From an uncultured Eubacteriales bacterium (lineage in GTDB: Bacteria > Bacillota > Clostridia > Oscillospirales > Acutalibacteraceae), in the NCBI GenBank assembly GCA_900540085.1, contig UQEU01000024.1:1-11178 (forward strand): a DNA stretch of 11,178 nucleotides. Reading direction: 5' to 3'. How positions within the stretch are numbered: position 1 is the first letter of the stretch; the number at the start of each line of letters is the position of its first letter. The position numbers and the translations under genes were made by a program. Below, in pieces: positions 5,178 to 11,178 of the stretch. The notes under the pieces are model-generated. The model was given only the letters and a program-made list of their open reading frames with translations, searched no databases and had not been told where the DNA came from.

Positions 5178-7712
5178 TTATAATTTTTCAGCAATTTCAT
5201 TTGGTAAAAGGAATGAAGAAACAGTAGCGTCACTGTACTGAACAATCAAAACACAGTCATTTCCTGCCGAGTTTGCAACTGCAAGCGAGTTTTCTGTTAA
5301 CAGTTTGATTGTATCTTCATTTGTATAAACTTTTCCTTCAACTTTTTCGGCACTGTTTTCATACGGTTTTATTAAAGCGTTTTTAAAATCGTCTATTTTT
5401 TCAAAATTCTTTACGGTTTCGATTTTGTTATCGGTTTCGGGAATTTCAGTTCCCGTAAAATCAGTTGCACCGTAATTGTCTTGAATAACATTATATGCGT
5501 AAGTGTAAACAGTTGTATATTGTCTGTTTACGCTGTCGTAGTAAATATCATTTACATTTGCGTCAAAAACATATACATTTTCAATTTCGTCTTTTGTATT
5601 GAATAAATCGTACAAACCGTATTCTTTTATGAGTTTTATGGTGTTTTTCATTGACGGATATATTGGTGTATATAATTTTTCGTCAACCGAAATATTTATA
5701 TTTGTTTTATTGTGTGAATTGCTGAAAAATCCTATTTGTTTTTCGTCAGTGTAGTTTATATAACAGGTGTTATTTTCATCTATGTCTTTTGCTATTGCAG
5801 ATTTCAGTTCATTTGTCTGTTCAACAGTCAGCGGTTTTGTATGTTTGAGATTTGTTGTTTGAAGAACGCCGTATAAATAAACTTCTTTATATACACTGCT
5901 TGCCAATTCACTCATTTTATACTCGTCTAAACTTACCAATTTGTTGTTAATGTACGAAACTTCACTCAATTTTTTTAGAACAAGATAGTCTTGATACATT
6001 TGCATATCGGTAAAAACATTGTTGTTTTCTTCACCATACAAGTACTCGTTTTGATTTGACTGAACTTTATCGAAATCTACTTTGTATTTTTCTTTAAACT
6101 TCTTTTTTTCCTCCCCAAAATCGGCTGTCAAAAGATATTTGTACCTTTCTTTCAATGCCTTTGTATTGTATATTTCGTCGCACTTTTTGAGAGTCTCTTC
6201 GTCAATATATTTGTATGTTCTTTTGATTTTTTTACCGTCTTTTAAAATGTAGTAAACAGAAACACTGTTTATATTGTCCGATTTTTTTGTTTGAGAAAGT
6301 TCTTTGTGAATTTTTCTTACTGTATCAATATCATTTTCATCTGTAAATGCACCTAAAAGTGCTTCTTCTGATGAATAATACCTATCTTTTCCCAAGACGC
6401 TGTTAAGAGCAGGGGTACTGTTGTCAAGGGAAGAGTCGGAAAGAAATGTTTTTCCGCTTTCGGAAATATATGCACTTTTAATTTCGGAAACTTCAGGAAT
6501 ATATTTTGAATAGTTTGAGCCTGCTACGGCAAGTACGGCAAATGAGGTTGCTGAGAATGCAAGAGCAATACCTAAAGATATGAATAGTTTTTTTGCCTGT
6601 TTTCTTTTAAGTGATATGATTGAAAGTATCAGTATTCCGACAGCGGAAATTATTACAGTAGGCAAAAATGTTCCTATTGTGTTTTCATAAGTATCGTTAA
6701 ATTTGAAAAGTTCTGCAATCAAAAGAGTTGTTAAAGAAAAAATCACAACACCTATTGAACGGCTATCGCTGAAAAATCCTCCGATGTTTTCAAATTTTTT
6801 GTTTTTAAATATTTTATATGCGAGTAATACTGAAATTAAACAGTAAGCGAAGATGATTATTATGGGAAGAAAATCTGCAAATGCAAATACAAGTTCGCTT
6901 CCTTTTTTAAGAGAAATAAATCTGTCTATTTTAAGTAAATCTTCTTGACCTAAATTGTTTTCAGATACTCTTATTATAGAAGAAAACGGGTTCAAAAATG
7001 AGAGTTCGTTTTCTGTTGTTGCAAGATTTGTTCCGAAAAGATAGTTGGTTTTGCGGTATCCTGAACCGTTAAATACAATGTTTGCACCGTTTGAAATGAA
7101 CTTTGTAATCACAAAAGGAATGATTGAAATAGAAATTGATGAGATAAAGTATTCAAATTTGTGCGTTGAAAGACTTGCAGAAAGAATTCCGACACAAAAT
7201 CCAAATGCTGTTTCGGCAAATAAAATGAGAAATAATATTGCAAGTGCCAAAATCATTTGTACAGAAAAACCAAAATAAACAGTATTGATAACAGCCGCCG
7301 TGATTTGTGACAGTAAAAGTGATATTATAAACCATACGGCAGTAGCTGTTACACGGTTTGTGAATAAGTCGCTTCTTTTGAGAGCGAATGACATAATTGT
7401 TGTTGATTTCTTTTTTGAAAAGTTGATGTCAAAAACAATAAATGCACTCAAAATACCTGTTAAAATGAATAACGGATACCATTCGTATATACTTTGAAAG
7501 ATTGCAAAATCCACACCGTAACTTGAGCCAAAATTGAAAATGTAGTTTTTTGCATCCGTACCTATATTGTTGTAACTTGTTTTTATCGAATATAAATTTC
7601 CGAGTGATAAAAATATAAATGTTAAAAGCGGATAAATCCATGTTCTCAAAGATAAAAATTGTATCTTTAAGTCGTTAAGTTTAATTTTATTGGAAGATTT
7701 CAGAGTAGTCAT
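5178..7712 (-). CDS. ABC transporter permease with large extracytoplasmic C-terminal domain, 844 aa
   Basis: This is the membrane subunit of the exporter encoded with the adjacent ATPase. I count about nine hydrophobic segments in the first 395 residues: one near 30-45, then a set from about 80 to 205, another group from about 270 to 300, and three from about 315 to 393. About 450 hydrophilic residues follow, Lys/Glu/Asn/Tyr-rich and without further helices, probably outside the membrane. This layout resembles YtrC/YtrD-type permeases of GntR-linked ABC systems, but I could not confirm a family. ATG 7712 is chosen because GGAGGA (7726-7721) precedes it by 8 nt; the in-frame ATG at 7751 has no such site and would deepen the overlap. 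It overlaps the ATPase gene by 26 nt, so translation is likely coupled. Confidence 0.8.
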   Translation of the reverse strand: MTTLKSSNKIKLNDLKIQFLSLRTWIYPLLTFIFLSLGNLYSIKTSYNNIGTDAKNYIFNFGSSYGVDFAIFQSIYEWYPLFILTGILSAFIVFDINFSKKKSTTIMSFALKRSDLFTNRVTATAVWFIISLLLSQITAAVINTVYFGFSVQMILALAILFLILFAETAFGFCVGILSASLSTHKFEYFISSISISIIPFVITKFISNGANIVFNGSGYRKTNYLFGTNLATTENELSFLNPFSSIIRVSENNLGQEDLLKIDRFISLKKGSELVFAFADFLPIIIIFAYCLISVLLAYKIFKNKKFENIGGFFSDSRSIGVVIFSLTTLLIAELFKFNDTYENTIGTFLPTVIISAVGILILSIISLKRKQAKKLFISLGIALAFSATSFAVLAVAGSNYSKYIPEVSEIKSAYISESGKTFLSDSSLDNSTPALNSVLGKDRYYSSEEALLGAFTDENDIDTVRKIHKELSQTKKSDNINSVSVYYILKDGKKIKRTYKYIDEETLKKCDEIYNTKALKERYKYLLTADFGEEKKKFKEKYKVDFDKVQSNQNEYLYGEENNNVFTDMQMYQDYLVLKKLSEVSYINNKLVSLDEYKMSELASSVYKEVYLYGVLQTTNLKHTKPLTVEQTNELKSAIAKDIDENNTCYINYTDEKQIGFFSNSHNKTNINISVDEKLYTPIYPSMKNTIKLIKEYGLYDLFNTKDEIENVYVFDANVNDIYYDSVNRQYTTVYTYAYNVIQDNYGATDFTGTEIPETDNKIETVKNFEKIDDFKNALIKPYENSAEKVEGKVYTNEDTIKLLTENSLAVANSAGNDCVLIVQYSDATVSSFLLPNEIAEKL

Positions 7713-8586
7713 ATTTGTTTTCCTCCATTTGAGATATAAAAATTTCTTCAAGGCTCATATTTGTGCTTTGAAAGTGAGTAGGGGACATTGCCTTGATTTT
7801 TTCTTCTGTTTCGTCTGCGTGGTCAAATGTTTTTATTACTGCCGAATTATTATCTGACACGAGTTTGATGTTTTCTAAATGTTTAAAATCGTTTTCAGAT
7901 ATGTTTCGGTCAAATTTAACGCTAATCATTCTGAATTTTGTATCTAAATTGTCTTTGTCAATATCTAACACTAAGTGGTTTTTATTAATCAAACCGATAT
8001 GGTCGCATAAATCGGCAAGTTCAGCCAAGTTGTGAGAACTGATTATTATTGATGCCTCATAATCGGCTATATAGTCGAAAAACAGGTTTTTAATAAGGAG
8101 CCTTTTTGCAGGGTCAACTCCGTCAAAACATTCGTCTAACAGCAAGTATTTCGGATGTGCAGACAATGCAAGTATGATTTCTGCCTGCCTTTTCATTCCT
8201 TTTGAAAAACTTCTTATCGGTTTGTCTGTCGGAAGTTCAAATAATTTTACTAACTTATCAAAAGTTTTAAAAGAAAACTTTTCAAAATACGCCGAATAGT
8301 ATTTTGCCGTTTTTTTCAAATTGCAGTTACTCGGTGTGTATAAATCATCCGAAAGAAAAAATAAGTCTTTTCTGTTTGAATTGTTGTTGAAACTGTTTTC
8401 TCCGTCTAAAAGAACGGCTCCGTTGTCGGCGGTTATTACCCCTGCAGCTATTTTTAAAAGTGTTGTTTTTCCTGCTCCGTTGTATCCTATCAGCCCGTAT
8501 ATTGAACTGTTGTTCACGGTAAAACTGATATCTTCTATCGCTTTTTTTGTATCAAAAGATTTGCTGATGTTTTTAATCTCAATCAT
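7687..8586 (-). CDS. ABC transporter ATP-binding protein, 299 aa
   Basis: This is the nucleotide-binding subunit that powers the neighbouring permease. Motifs in order: Walker A GYNGAGKTT (residues 34-42), an ABC signature variant FSKGMKRQ, Walker B LLLDECFDGVD with the catalytic Glu, and an H-loop SSHNLAEL. The Q-loop is atypical: in FFLSDDLYTP no Gln is seen where one is usual. The C-terminal 90 residues form the small accessory domain seen in YtrB/CcmA-like export ATPases. ATG 8586 lies 8 nt after GGAAGG (8600-8595), and the gene overlaps the regulator gene upstream by 8 nt. The permease gene starts inside its 3' end. Direction (export) and substrate (often peptide antibiotics or cell-wall-related molecules) are inferred from family and from the GntR partner. 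Confidence 0.93.
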   Translation of the reverse strand: MIEIKNISKSFDTKKAIEDISFTVNNSSIYGLIGYNGAGKTTLLKIAAGVITADNGAVLLDGENSFNNNSNRKDLFFLSDDLYTPSNCNLKKTAKYYSAYFEKFSFKTFDKLVKLFELPTDKPIRSFSKGMKRQAEIILALSAHPKYLLLDECFDGVDPAKRLLIKNLFFDYIADYEASIIISSHNLAELADLCDHIGLINKNHLVLDIDKDNLDTKFRMISVKFDRNISENDFKHLENIKLVSDNNSAVIKTFDHADETEEKIKAMSPTHFQSTNMSLEEIFISQMEENKYDYSEIFQ

Positions 8587-8956
8587 ACTGCTTACCTTCC
8601 TCGTATATTTTATGTACTAATTCAAGTACCGTATTTTCTGTCAATCCTATTTCTTTTGCAGAAAGCACTGCATCGATAATTTCTTTTTTTGCCGAGTTTT
8701 CTAAAATATCGTTGCTTTTTGCATTGTGGGAAACATAACATCCTTTTCCTGAAACAGAGTAAATTATGCCGCTCATTTCAAGTTCTTTAAAAGCACGCTT
8801 TACCGTATTTACATTCAAATTCAGTTCGCCTGCCAATGAGCGAATTGACGGCAGTTGTTCGTCGGGTTTATATTCGCCCTGTTTAATATTAAGTAAAATC
8901 TGTTCTTTTATCTGCTCGTATATAGGCGTTCTGCTGTGCAGGTCAATAAAAATCAG
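8579..8956 (-). CDS. GntR family (YtrA-type) repressor, 125 aa, probable CTG start
   Basis: This is a short one-domain GntR regulator of the YtrA class: a winged helix-turn-helix followed by a small C-terminal helical dimerisation tail. From CTG 8956 the protein begins xIFIDLHSRTPIYEQI, the standard opening of this class. LPSIRSLA (35-42) and NVNTVKRAFKELEMSG (48-63) form the helix-turn-helix, and SGKGCYV (69-75) is the wing. A shorter reading from TTG 8836 would cut off the first helix and is rejected. Upstream in frame are only GTG, then ATG followed directly by TAG, so CTG is the only credible start; GGGAAG lies 8 nt before it. It is first in an operon with the ABC genes and probably represses its own promoter through the palindrome at 8981-9007, being released by a ligand the transporter handles. 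Confidence 0.85.
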   Translation of the reverse strand: MIFIDLHSRTPIYEQIKEQILLNIKQGEYKPDEQLPSIRSLAGELNLNVNTVKRAFKELEMSGIIYSVSGKGCYVSHNAKSNDILENSAKKEIIDAVLSAKEIGLTENTVLELVHKIYEEGKQYD

Positions 8957-8980
8957 CTACATCACTTCCCTTAAAATAAC

Positions 8981-9007
8981 AAGTGTGATATTCGTGCTAT
9001 CACACTT
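8981..9007. promoter_or_regulatory. Candidate GntR operator (10+10 inverted repeat)
   Basis: AAGTGTGATA (8981-8990), 7 nt, then TATCACACTT (8998-9007) is a perfect inverted repeat with a GTG...CAC core. It begins 2 nt after the -10 box of the leftward promoter and covers its start site. This is where a self-regulating repressor of the downstream gene would bind. Confidence 0.8.
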
Positions 9008-9009
9008 GC

Positions 9010-9038
9010 ATAATAGCATTTGACAGTCAGTTTGTCAA
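9010..9038 (-). promoter_or_regulatory. Sigma-A promoter of the GntR-ABC operon
   Basis: On the minus strand TTGACA (9038-9033) is a perfect -35, followed by a 17-nt spacer and TATTAT (9015-9010). The start would fall near 9003, inside the palindrome, leaving a leader of about 47 nt. Confidence 0.82.
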
Positions 9039-9117
9039 CTAAAATTAATATTTCTTTAGAAAAATAAAAAATTTGACGAAAAAGTTAATATTTTGTTGAC
9101 AATTCGTGTTAAAGTTC

Positions 9118-9146
9118 TTGACATTTGCCTTTAAATTGTATATAAT
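9118..9146 (+). promoter_or_regulatory. Consensus sigma-A promoter of rpsU
   Basis: TTGACA (9118-9123), a 17-nt spacer and TATAAT (9141-9146) match the sigma-A consensus exactly. A/T tracts upstream (about 9061-9098) may act as an UP element. This strength fits a ribosomal protein gene. Confidence 0.92.
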
Positions 9147-9150
9147 CTCA

Positions 9151-9205
9151 CTCGTGGTTATTTAGAAGTATTCAAATACCCCCGATAACGAGTTCGGAGG
9201 GAGGG
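9151..9205 (+). promoter_or_regulatory. rpsU: Structured rpsU leader with extended SD
   Basis: CTCG (9151-9154) and TTAT (9158-9161) can pair with CGAG (9189-9192) and ATAA (9185-9188). Alternatively CCCCCG (9179-9184) can pair with CGG-A-GGG (9195-9201) and hide part of the long SD GGAGGGAGGG (9196-9205). The two folds exclude each other. That suggests feedback control, but it is inferred only from base pairing. Confidence 0.4.
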
Positions 9206-9212
9206 AATTGTA

Positions 9213-9389
9213 ATGAGTCAGGTTAAAGTAAAAGAAAATGAATCTCTTGATAGCGCATTAAGAAGATTTAAGCGTCAAACTTCTCGTGATGGTATTATTC
9301 AGGAAGTTAGAAAAAGAGAACATTATGAGAAGCCTTCTGTTGCTCGTAAAAAGAAGAGCGAAGCTGCTCGTAAGAGAAAGTTCAAATAA
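9213..9389 (+). CDS. rpsU: Ribosomal protein bS21, 58 aa
   Basis: This is a component of the small ribosomal subunit that binds near the 3' end of 16S rRNA, close to the anti-Shine-Dalgarno, and takes part in translation initiation. The sequence MSQVKVKENESLDSALRRFK, then RQTSRDGIIQEVRKREHYEKP, followed by a Lys/Arg-rich tail (ARKKKSEAARKRKFK), is diagnostic of bS21, and 58 residues is the normal Firmicute length. The frame starts at ATG 9213, 7 nt after the SD. It stands alone, with its own promoter and terminator, and so is not tied to the adjacent genes. The Lys/Arg codons are mainly AAA, AAG, AGA and CGT, as expected for a highly expressed gene here. Confidence 0.97.
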   Translation: MSQVKVKENESLDSALRRFKRQTSRDGIIQEVRKREHYEKPSVARKKKSEAARKRKFK

Positions 9390-9395
9390 TTATTT

Positions 9396-9421
9396 AGGAG
9401 CGTTATTTTACGCTCCTTTTT
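9396..9421 (+). terminator. Intrinsic terminator of rpsU
   Basis: AGGAGCGT (9396-9403) pairs perfectly with ACGCTCCT (9410-9417) around a 6-nt loop, with T continuing to 9421. It starts 7 nt after the rpsU stop. Confidence 0.93.
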
Positions 9422-9449
9422 AATTTAAACAGGGTGTTACCTTGTAGAT

Positions 9450-9478
9450 TTGATATTTCTTGTTGTTTAATATATAAT
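9450..9478 (+). promoter_or_regulatory. Sigma-A promoter of aroQ-efp operon
   Basis: TTGATA (9450-9455), a 17-nt spacer and TATAAT (9473-9478) form a strong promoter. The start near 9485 gives a leader of about 64 nt before aroQ, AT-rich and without obvious structure. Confidence 0.75.
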
Positions 9479-9548
9479 GTAATTAATATTATATTAGTTA
9501 TATCAATTATTTTGCATTAAAGTATCAAATTATGAAAGAAGTATGTTT

Positions 9549-9983
9549 ATGAAAATTCTTGTTTTAAACGGGCCAAATCTCAATATGACGGGTATTCGTT
9601 CAAAGAGCGTTTACGGTGCCGAAACTTTGGAAGATATAAATAAAGAGATTGAACAGTATGCCGAAGAAAAAGGCGTTTGCGTTTCTTTTTTTCAAAGTAA
9701 CAGTGAAGGTGCGATTATAGATGAAATTCATTCTTCTATGAATAAGTACGACGGCGTGGTAATAAATGCGGGTGCATATACTCATTACAGTTACGCCATC
9801 AGAGATGCTATTGAGTGCGTAAAAGAGTACACTCCTTTTGTAGAAGTTCATATGAGCGACATACATTCACGAGAGGACTTTAGAAAGGTATCTGTAATTA
9901 CAGATGTCTGTAAAGCACAAATTTGCGGTTTTGGCAAGAATAGTTATAAAAAAGGTATTGATTTATTATTGCAAATATTATAA
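9549..9983 (+). CDS. aroQ: Type II 3-dehydroquinate dehydratase, 144 aa
   Basis: This enzyme dehydrates 3-dehydroquinate to 3-dehydroshikimate, the third step of the shikimate route to aromatic amino acids, as a cytosolic dodecamer in its family. Landmarks: NGPNLN (7-12), Arg17 and Tyr22 of the flexible active-site lid (VYG), QSNSEG (49-54), NAGAYTH (73-79), VEVHMSDIHSRE (98-109) and Arg112. Two small departures from the usual consensus are Ala for Pro in NPGA and Asp for Asn in HxSN; the catalytic Arg, Tyr and His are kept. ATG 9549 is preferred to ATG 9543 because AGAAG at 9537-9541 lies 7 nt from the former and only 1 nt from the latter, and family members begin MKILVLNGPN. It leads the operon, with efp 37 nt downstream. 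Confidence 0.96.
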   Translation: MKILVLNGPNLNMTGIRSKSVYGAETLEDINKEIEQYAEEKGVCVSFFQSNSEGAIIDEIHSSMNKYDGVVINAGAYTHYSYAIRDAIECVKEYTPFVEVHMSDIHSREDFRKVSVITDVCKAQICGFGKNSYKKGIDLLLQIL

Positions 9984-10020
9984 AATATCTTTGTAGTAAA
10001 TATTTGGAGGTATATATCGA

Positions 10021-10578
10021 ATGGTATCAGCAGGCGATTTTAGAAATGGCGTTACATTTGAAATGGAAGGTCAAGTATATCAAATTATTGAATTCCAGCA
10101 TGTAAAGCCGGGCAAGGGCGCTGCATTTGTTAGAACAAAATTGAGAAATGTTATTACCGGTGCGGTTACAGAAACATCTTTTAACCCTACCGCAAAGTTC
10201 CCGACAGCATACATTGAAAGAAAAGAAATGGTTTATTCTTACAGCGACGAAGGTCTTTACTACTTTATGGACCAAGAAACTTTTGATATGATTCCCGTTG
10301 CAGAATCAGACCTTTCAGACAACTTTAAGTTCGTAAAAGAAAACGACATTTGCCGTATTCTTTCGTACAAAGGTAAGGTTTTCGGTGTTGAACCGCCTAC
10401 ATTTGTTACACTTGAAGTTACAAAGACAGACCCGGGTTTCAAAGGCAATACAGCTACAAATACTCTTAAACCGGCTGTTCTTGAAACAGGTGCAGAAATC
10501 AAAGTACCGCTTTTCATCAACGAGGGCGACAGTATCAGAGTAGATACTCGTACTTGTGAATATATGGAAAGAGCATAA
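10021..10578 (+). CDS. efp: Translation elongation factor P, 185 aa
   Basis: EF-P binds between the P and E sites of stalled ribosomes and promotes peptide bond formation at consecutive prolines. The protein has the usual length of 185 residues and three beta-barrel domains. Lys32 lies at the tip loop in HVKPGKGAAFVR, the residue that is modified in many bacteria; no modifying-enzyme gene is present in this window. The central domain has YIERKEMVYSYSDEG, and the C-terminal OB domain ends VDTRTCEYMERA, both family hallmarks. GGAGG at 10006-10010 lies 10 nt before ATG. It sits between aroQ and a CD1247-type gene. In many Clostridia an M24 aminopeptidase gene also lies between aroQ and efp, and it is absent here. 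Confidence 0.97.
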   Translation: MVSAGDFRNGVTFEMEGQVYQIIEFQHVKPGKGAAFVRTKLRNVITGAVTETSFNPTAKFPTAYIERKEMVYSYSDEGLYYFMDQETFDMIPVAESDLSDNFKFVKENDICRILSYKGKVFGVEPPTFVTLEVTKTDPGFKGNTATNTLKPAVLETGAEIKVPLFINEGDSIRVDTRTCEYMERA

Positions 10579-10594
10579 TAAAGGAGTAATCATT

Positions 10595-11014
10595 ATGGAA
10601 ACTATTGAAAAACTCGGTTACCTTAAAGGTCTTATCGACGGACTTGACCTCGACCAAAAGTCTAAAGAAGCAAAAGCTATTAAAGCTATCGTAGATGTTC
10701 TTGACAGCATTTGTGAAGATATTGAGTTTGTAAATGAAGATGTTGCAGAACTCAACGATACAATCGACGAAATCGACGAGGACCTCGCAGAACTTGAAGA
10801 GTATGTATATGACGAAGACGACTGCGATTGTTGTTGCGATGAAGAAGATGTTGAATACGAAGTTATTTGCCCTAACTGCGGCGAGTCAATCATCATTGAT
10901 GAAGAAACAGCTGCTGAAGGCGAAATTGAGTGTCCAAACTGTTCAGAACTTCTTGAGTTTGATTTTGACGATGAGTGCGACTGCGGTTGTGACTGTGATT
11001 GTGAAAAAGAATAA
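10595..11014 (+). CDS. CD1247-type protein: acidic coiled coil plus zinc ribbon and Cys-rich tail, 139 aa
   Basis: The N-terminal part (METIEKLGYLKGLIDGLDLD) matches the small CD1247 N-terminal domain found next to efp in Clostridia; the function is not established. Residues 41-76 are strongly acidic and likely form a helix or coiled coil. Two CPxC knuckles (Cys92/95 and Cys113/116) form a typical zinc ribbon. Unusually, ten of fourteen Cys lie outside it: nine in two Asp/Cys clusters, residues 77-81 (CDCCC) and 128-136 (CDCGCDCDC), plus Cys40. ATG 10595 is set by AAGGAG (10581-10586) at 8 nt; the upstream in-frame codons overlap efp. It ends the operon, just before a terminator. Linkage to efp suggests a link to translation, but this is only contextual. 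Confidence 0.85.
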   Translation: METIEKLGYLKGLIDGLDLDQKSKEAKAIKAIVDVLDSICEDIEFVNEDVAELNDTIDEIDEDLAELEEYVYDEDDCDCCCDEEDVEYEVICPNCGESIIIDEETAAEGEIECPNCSELLEFDFDDECDCGCDCDCEKE

Positions 11015-11026
11015 GAGATAAAGAAA

Positions 11027-11078
11027 AGGCTGTGAAATTTAGCGTAGTTTTCTACACCGATTTCATAGCCTGTTTTTT
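11027..11078 (+). terminator. Intrinsic terminator of aroQ-efp operon
   Basis: AGGCTGTGAAAT (11027-11038) pairs with ATTTCATAGCCT (11060-11071) with one G-U, an inner GTAG/CTAC hairpin lies in the loop, and T6 follows (11073-11078). It lies 12 nt beyond the last stop codon. Confidence 0.9.
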
Positions 11079-11130
11079 ATTTGTTGATACAAATGATTTT
11101 TGTGTTTCCGATTTATAAATAACAAATAAC

Positions 11131-11166
11131 AAAAACCGAGATTTACTATTGTCAATCTCGGTTTTT
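11131..11166. terminator. Bidirectional terminator, probably for a gene to the right
   Basis: A perfect 13-bp stem (AAAAACCGAGATT at 11131-11143 and AATCTCGGTTTTT at 11154-11166) with T5 on both strands. Since the operon already has its own terminator, this second one probably serves a convergent gene beyond the window. Confidence 0.8.
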
Positions 11167-11178
11167 AAATGTATAAAA

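Noticed and set aside
7713..7751. ATG 7751 as start of the permease
   Set aside because: No SD; ATG 7712 has GGAGGA at 8 nt, and the first 13 codons read the ATPase 3' end in another frame.
8579..8836. Short 85-aa reading of the GntR regulator
   Set aside because: It lacks the first helix of the winged-helix domain, and conserved family sequence continues upstream in frame to 8956.
9020..9038. TTGACA-N7-TGTCAA inverted repeat as a second operator or rightward promoter
   Set aside because: One arm is simply the -35 of the leftward promoter, and no -10 lies at the right spacing for the plus-strand arm.
10027..10593. Long minus-strand ORFs opposite efp
   Set aside because: Shadows of a certain gene; no SD, promoter or family features.
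10618..10896. Ser-rich antisense ORF inside the CD1247-type gene
   Set aside because: It is the mirror of acidic GAA/GAC codons on the plus strand and has no ribosome site.
1..11178. CRISPR array, tRNA, rRNA, insertion sequence or prophage
   Set aside because: No regularly spaced repeats, cloverleaf, transposase or integrase motif seen on either strand.

Overview
The window looks like a chromosomal segment of a low-GC Firmicute of class Clostridia, probably a gut Ruminococcus/Oscillospiraceae-type organism. This rests on the AT-rich sequence with strong SD sites, near-consensus sigma-A promoters, a small bS21 gene, an efp gene followed by a CD1247-type zinc-ribbon protein, and a BspA-LRR/FIVAR surface protein with an SPxTG-type anchor. 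No species call is possible from sequence reading alone.

Layout. (1) 1-804: a possible tiny ORF (79-213) and an unrecognised 191-aa cytoplasmic protein (229-804). (2) 836-4438: one large secreted surface protein, broken into pieces. It has a signal peptide, an S8 subtilisin domain with intact Asp/His/Asn/Ser, a chitobiase-C-like domain, BspA-type leucine-rich repeats, an Ig-like segment, two 64-residue FIVAR-like repeats, a Pro/Thr/Glu linker, an SPETG sortase signal, a membrane helix and a basic tail. The frame is lost by an apparent -1 at a C4 run (1005-1008), regained by an apparent +1 at a T9 run (3234-3242), then stopped by an in-frame TAG (3452-3454). Restoring all three gives a protein of about 1200 residues. 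(3) 4500-4537: a bidirectional terminator, then a convergent small secreted Asn/Lys/His-rich protein (5000-4563) with its own sigma-A promoter. (4) 8956-5178, minus strand: a compact GntR(YtrA-type) - ABC ATPase - large permease operon. Its genes overlap, and its promoter is followed by a perfect 10+10 inverted repeat that is a very good candidate operator. The regulator appears to start at CTG; the first ATG upstream is immediately followed by TAG. (5) 9118-9421: rpsU (bS21) as a monocistronic unit with a perfect consensus promoter, a structured leader, an extended SD and a terminator. This gene is very short. (6) 9450-11078: aroQ - efp - CD1247-type Cys-rich zinc-ribbon protein, apparently one transcript with a promoter before aroQ and a terminator after the last gene. 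A further bidirectional terminator closes the window.

How it fits together. The right half is housekeeping: ribosome assembly and translation (bS21, EF-P) and shikimate synthesis (AroQ). The middle is a self-regulated exporter operon of the kind that usually answers cell-envelope stress or peptide antibiotics; that role is inferred from family. The left half is accessory surface biology. It centres on a cell-wall protease/adhesin that is either decaying or switched by homopolymer slippage. I saw no tRNA, rRNA, CRISPR array, insertion sequence or phage gene.
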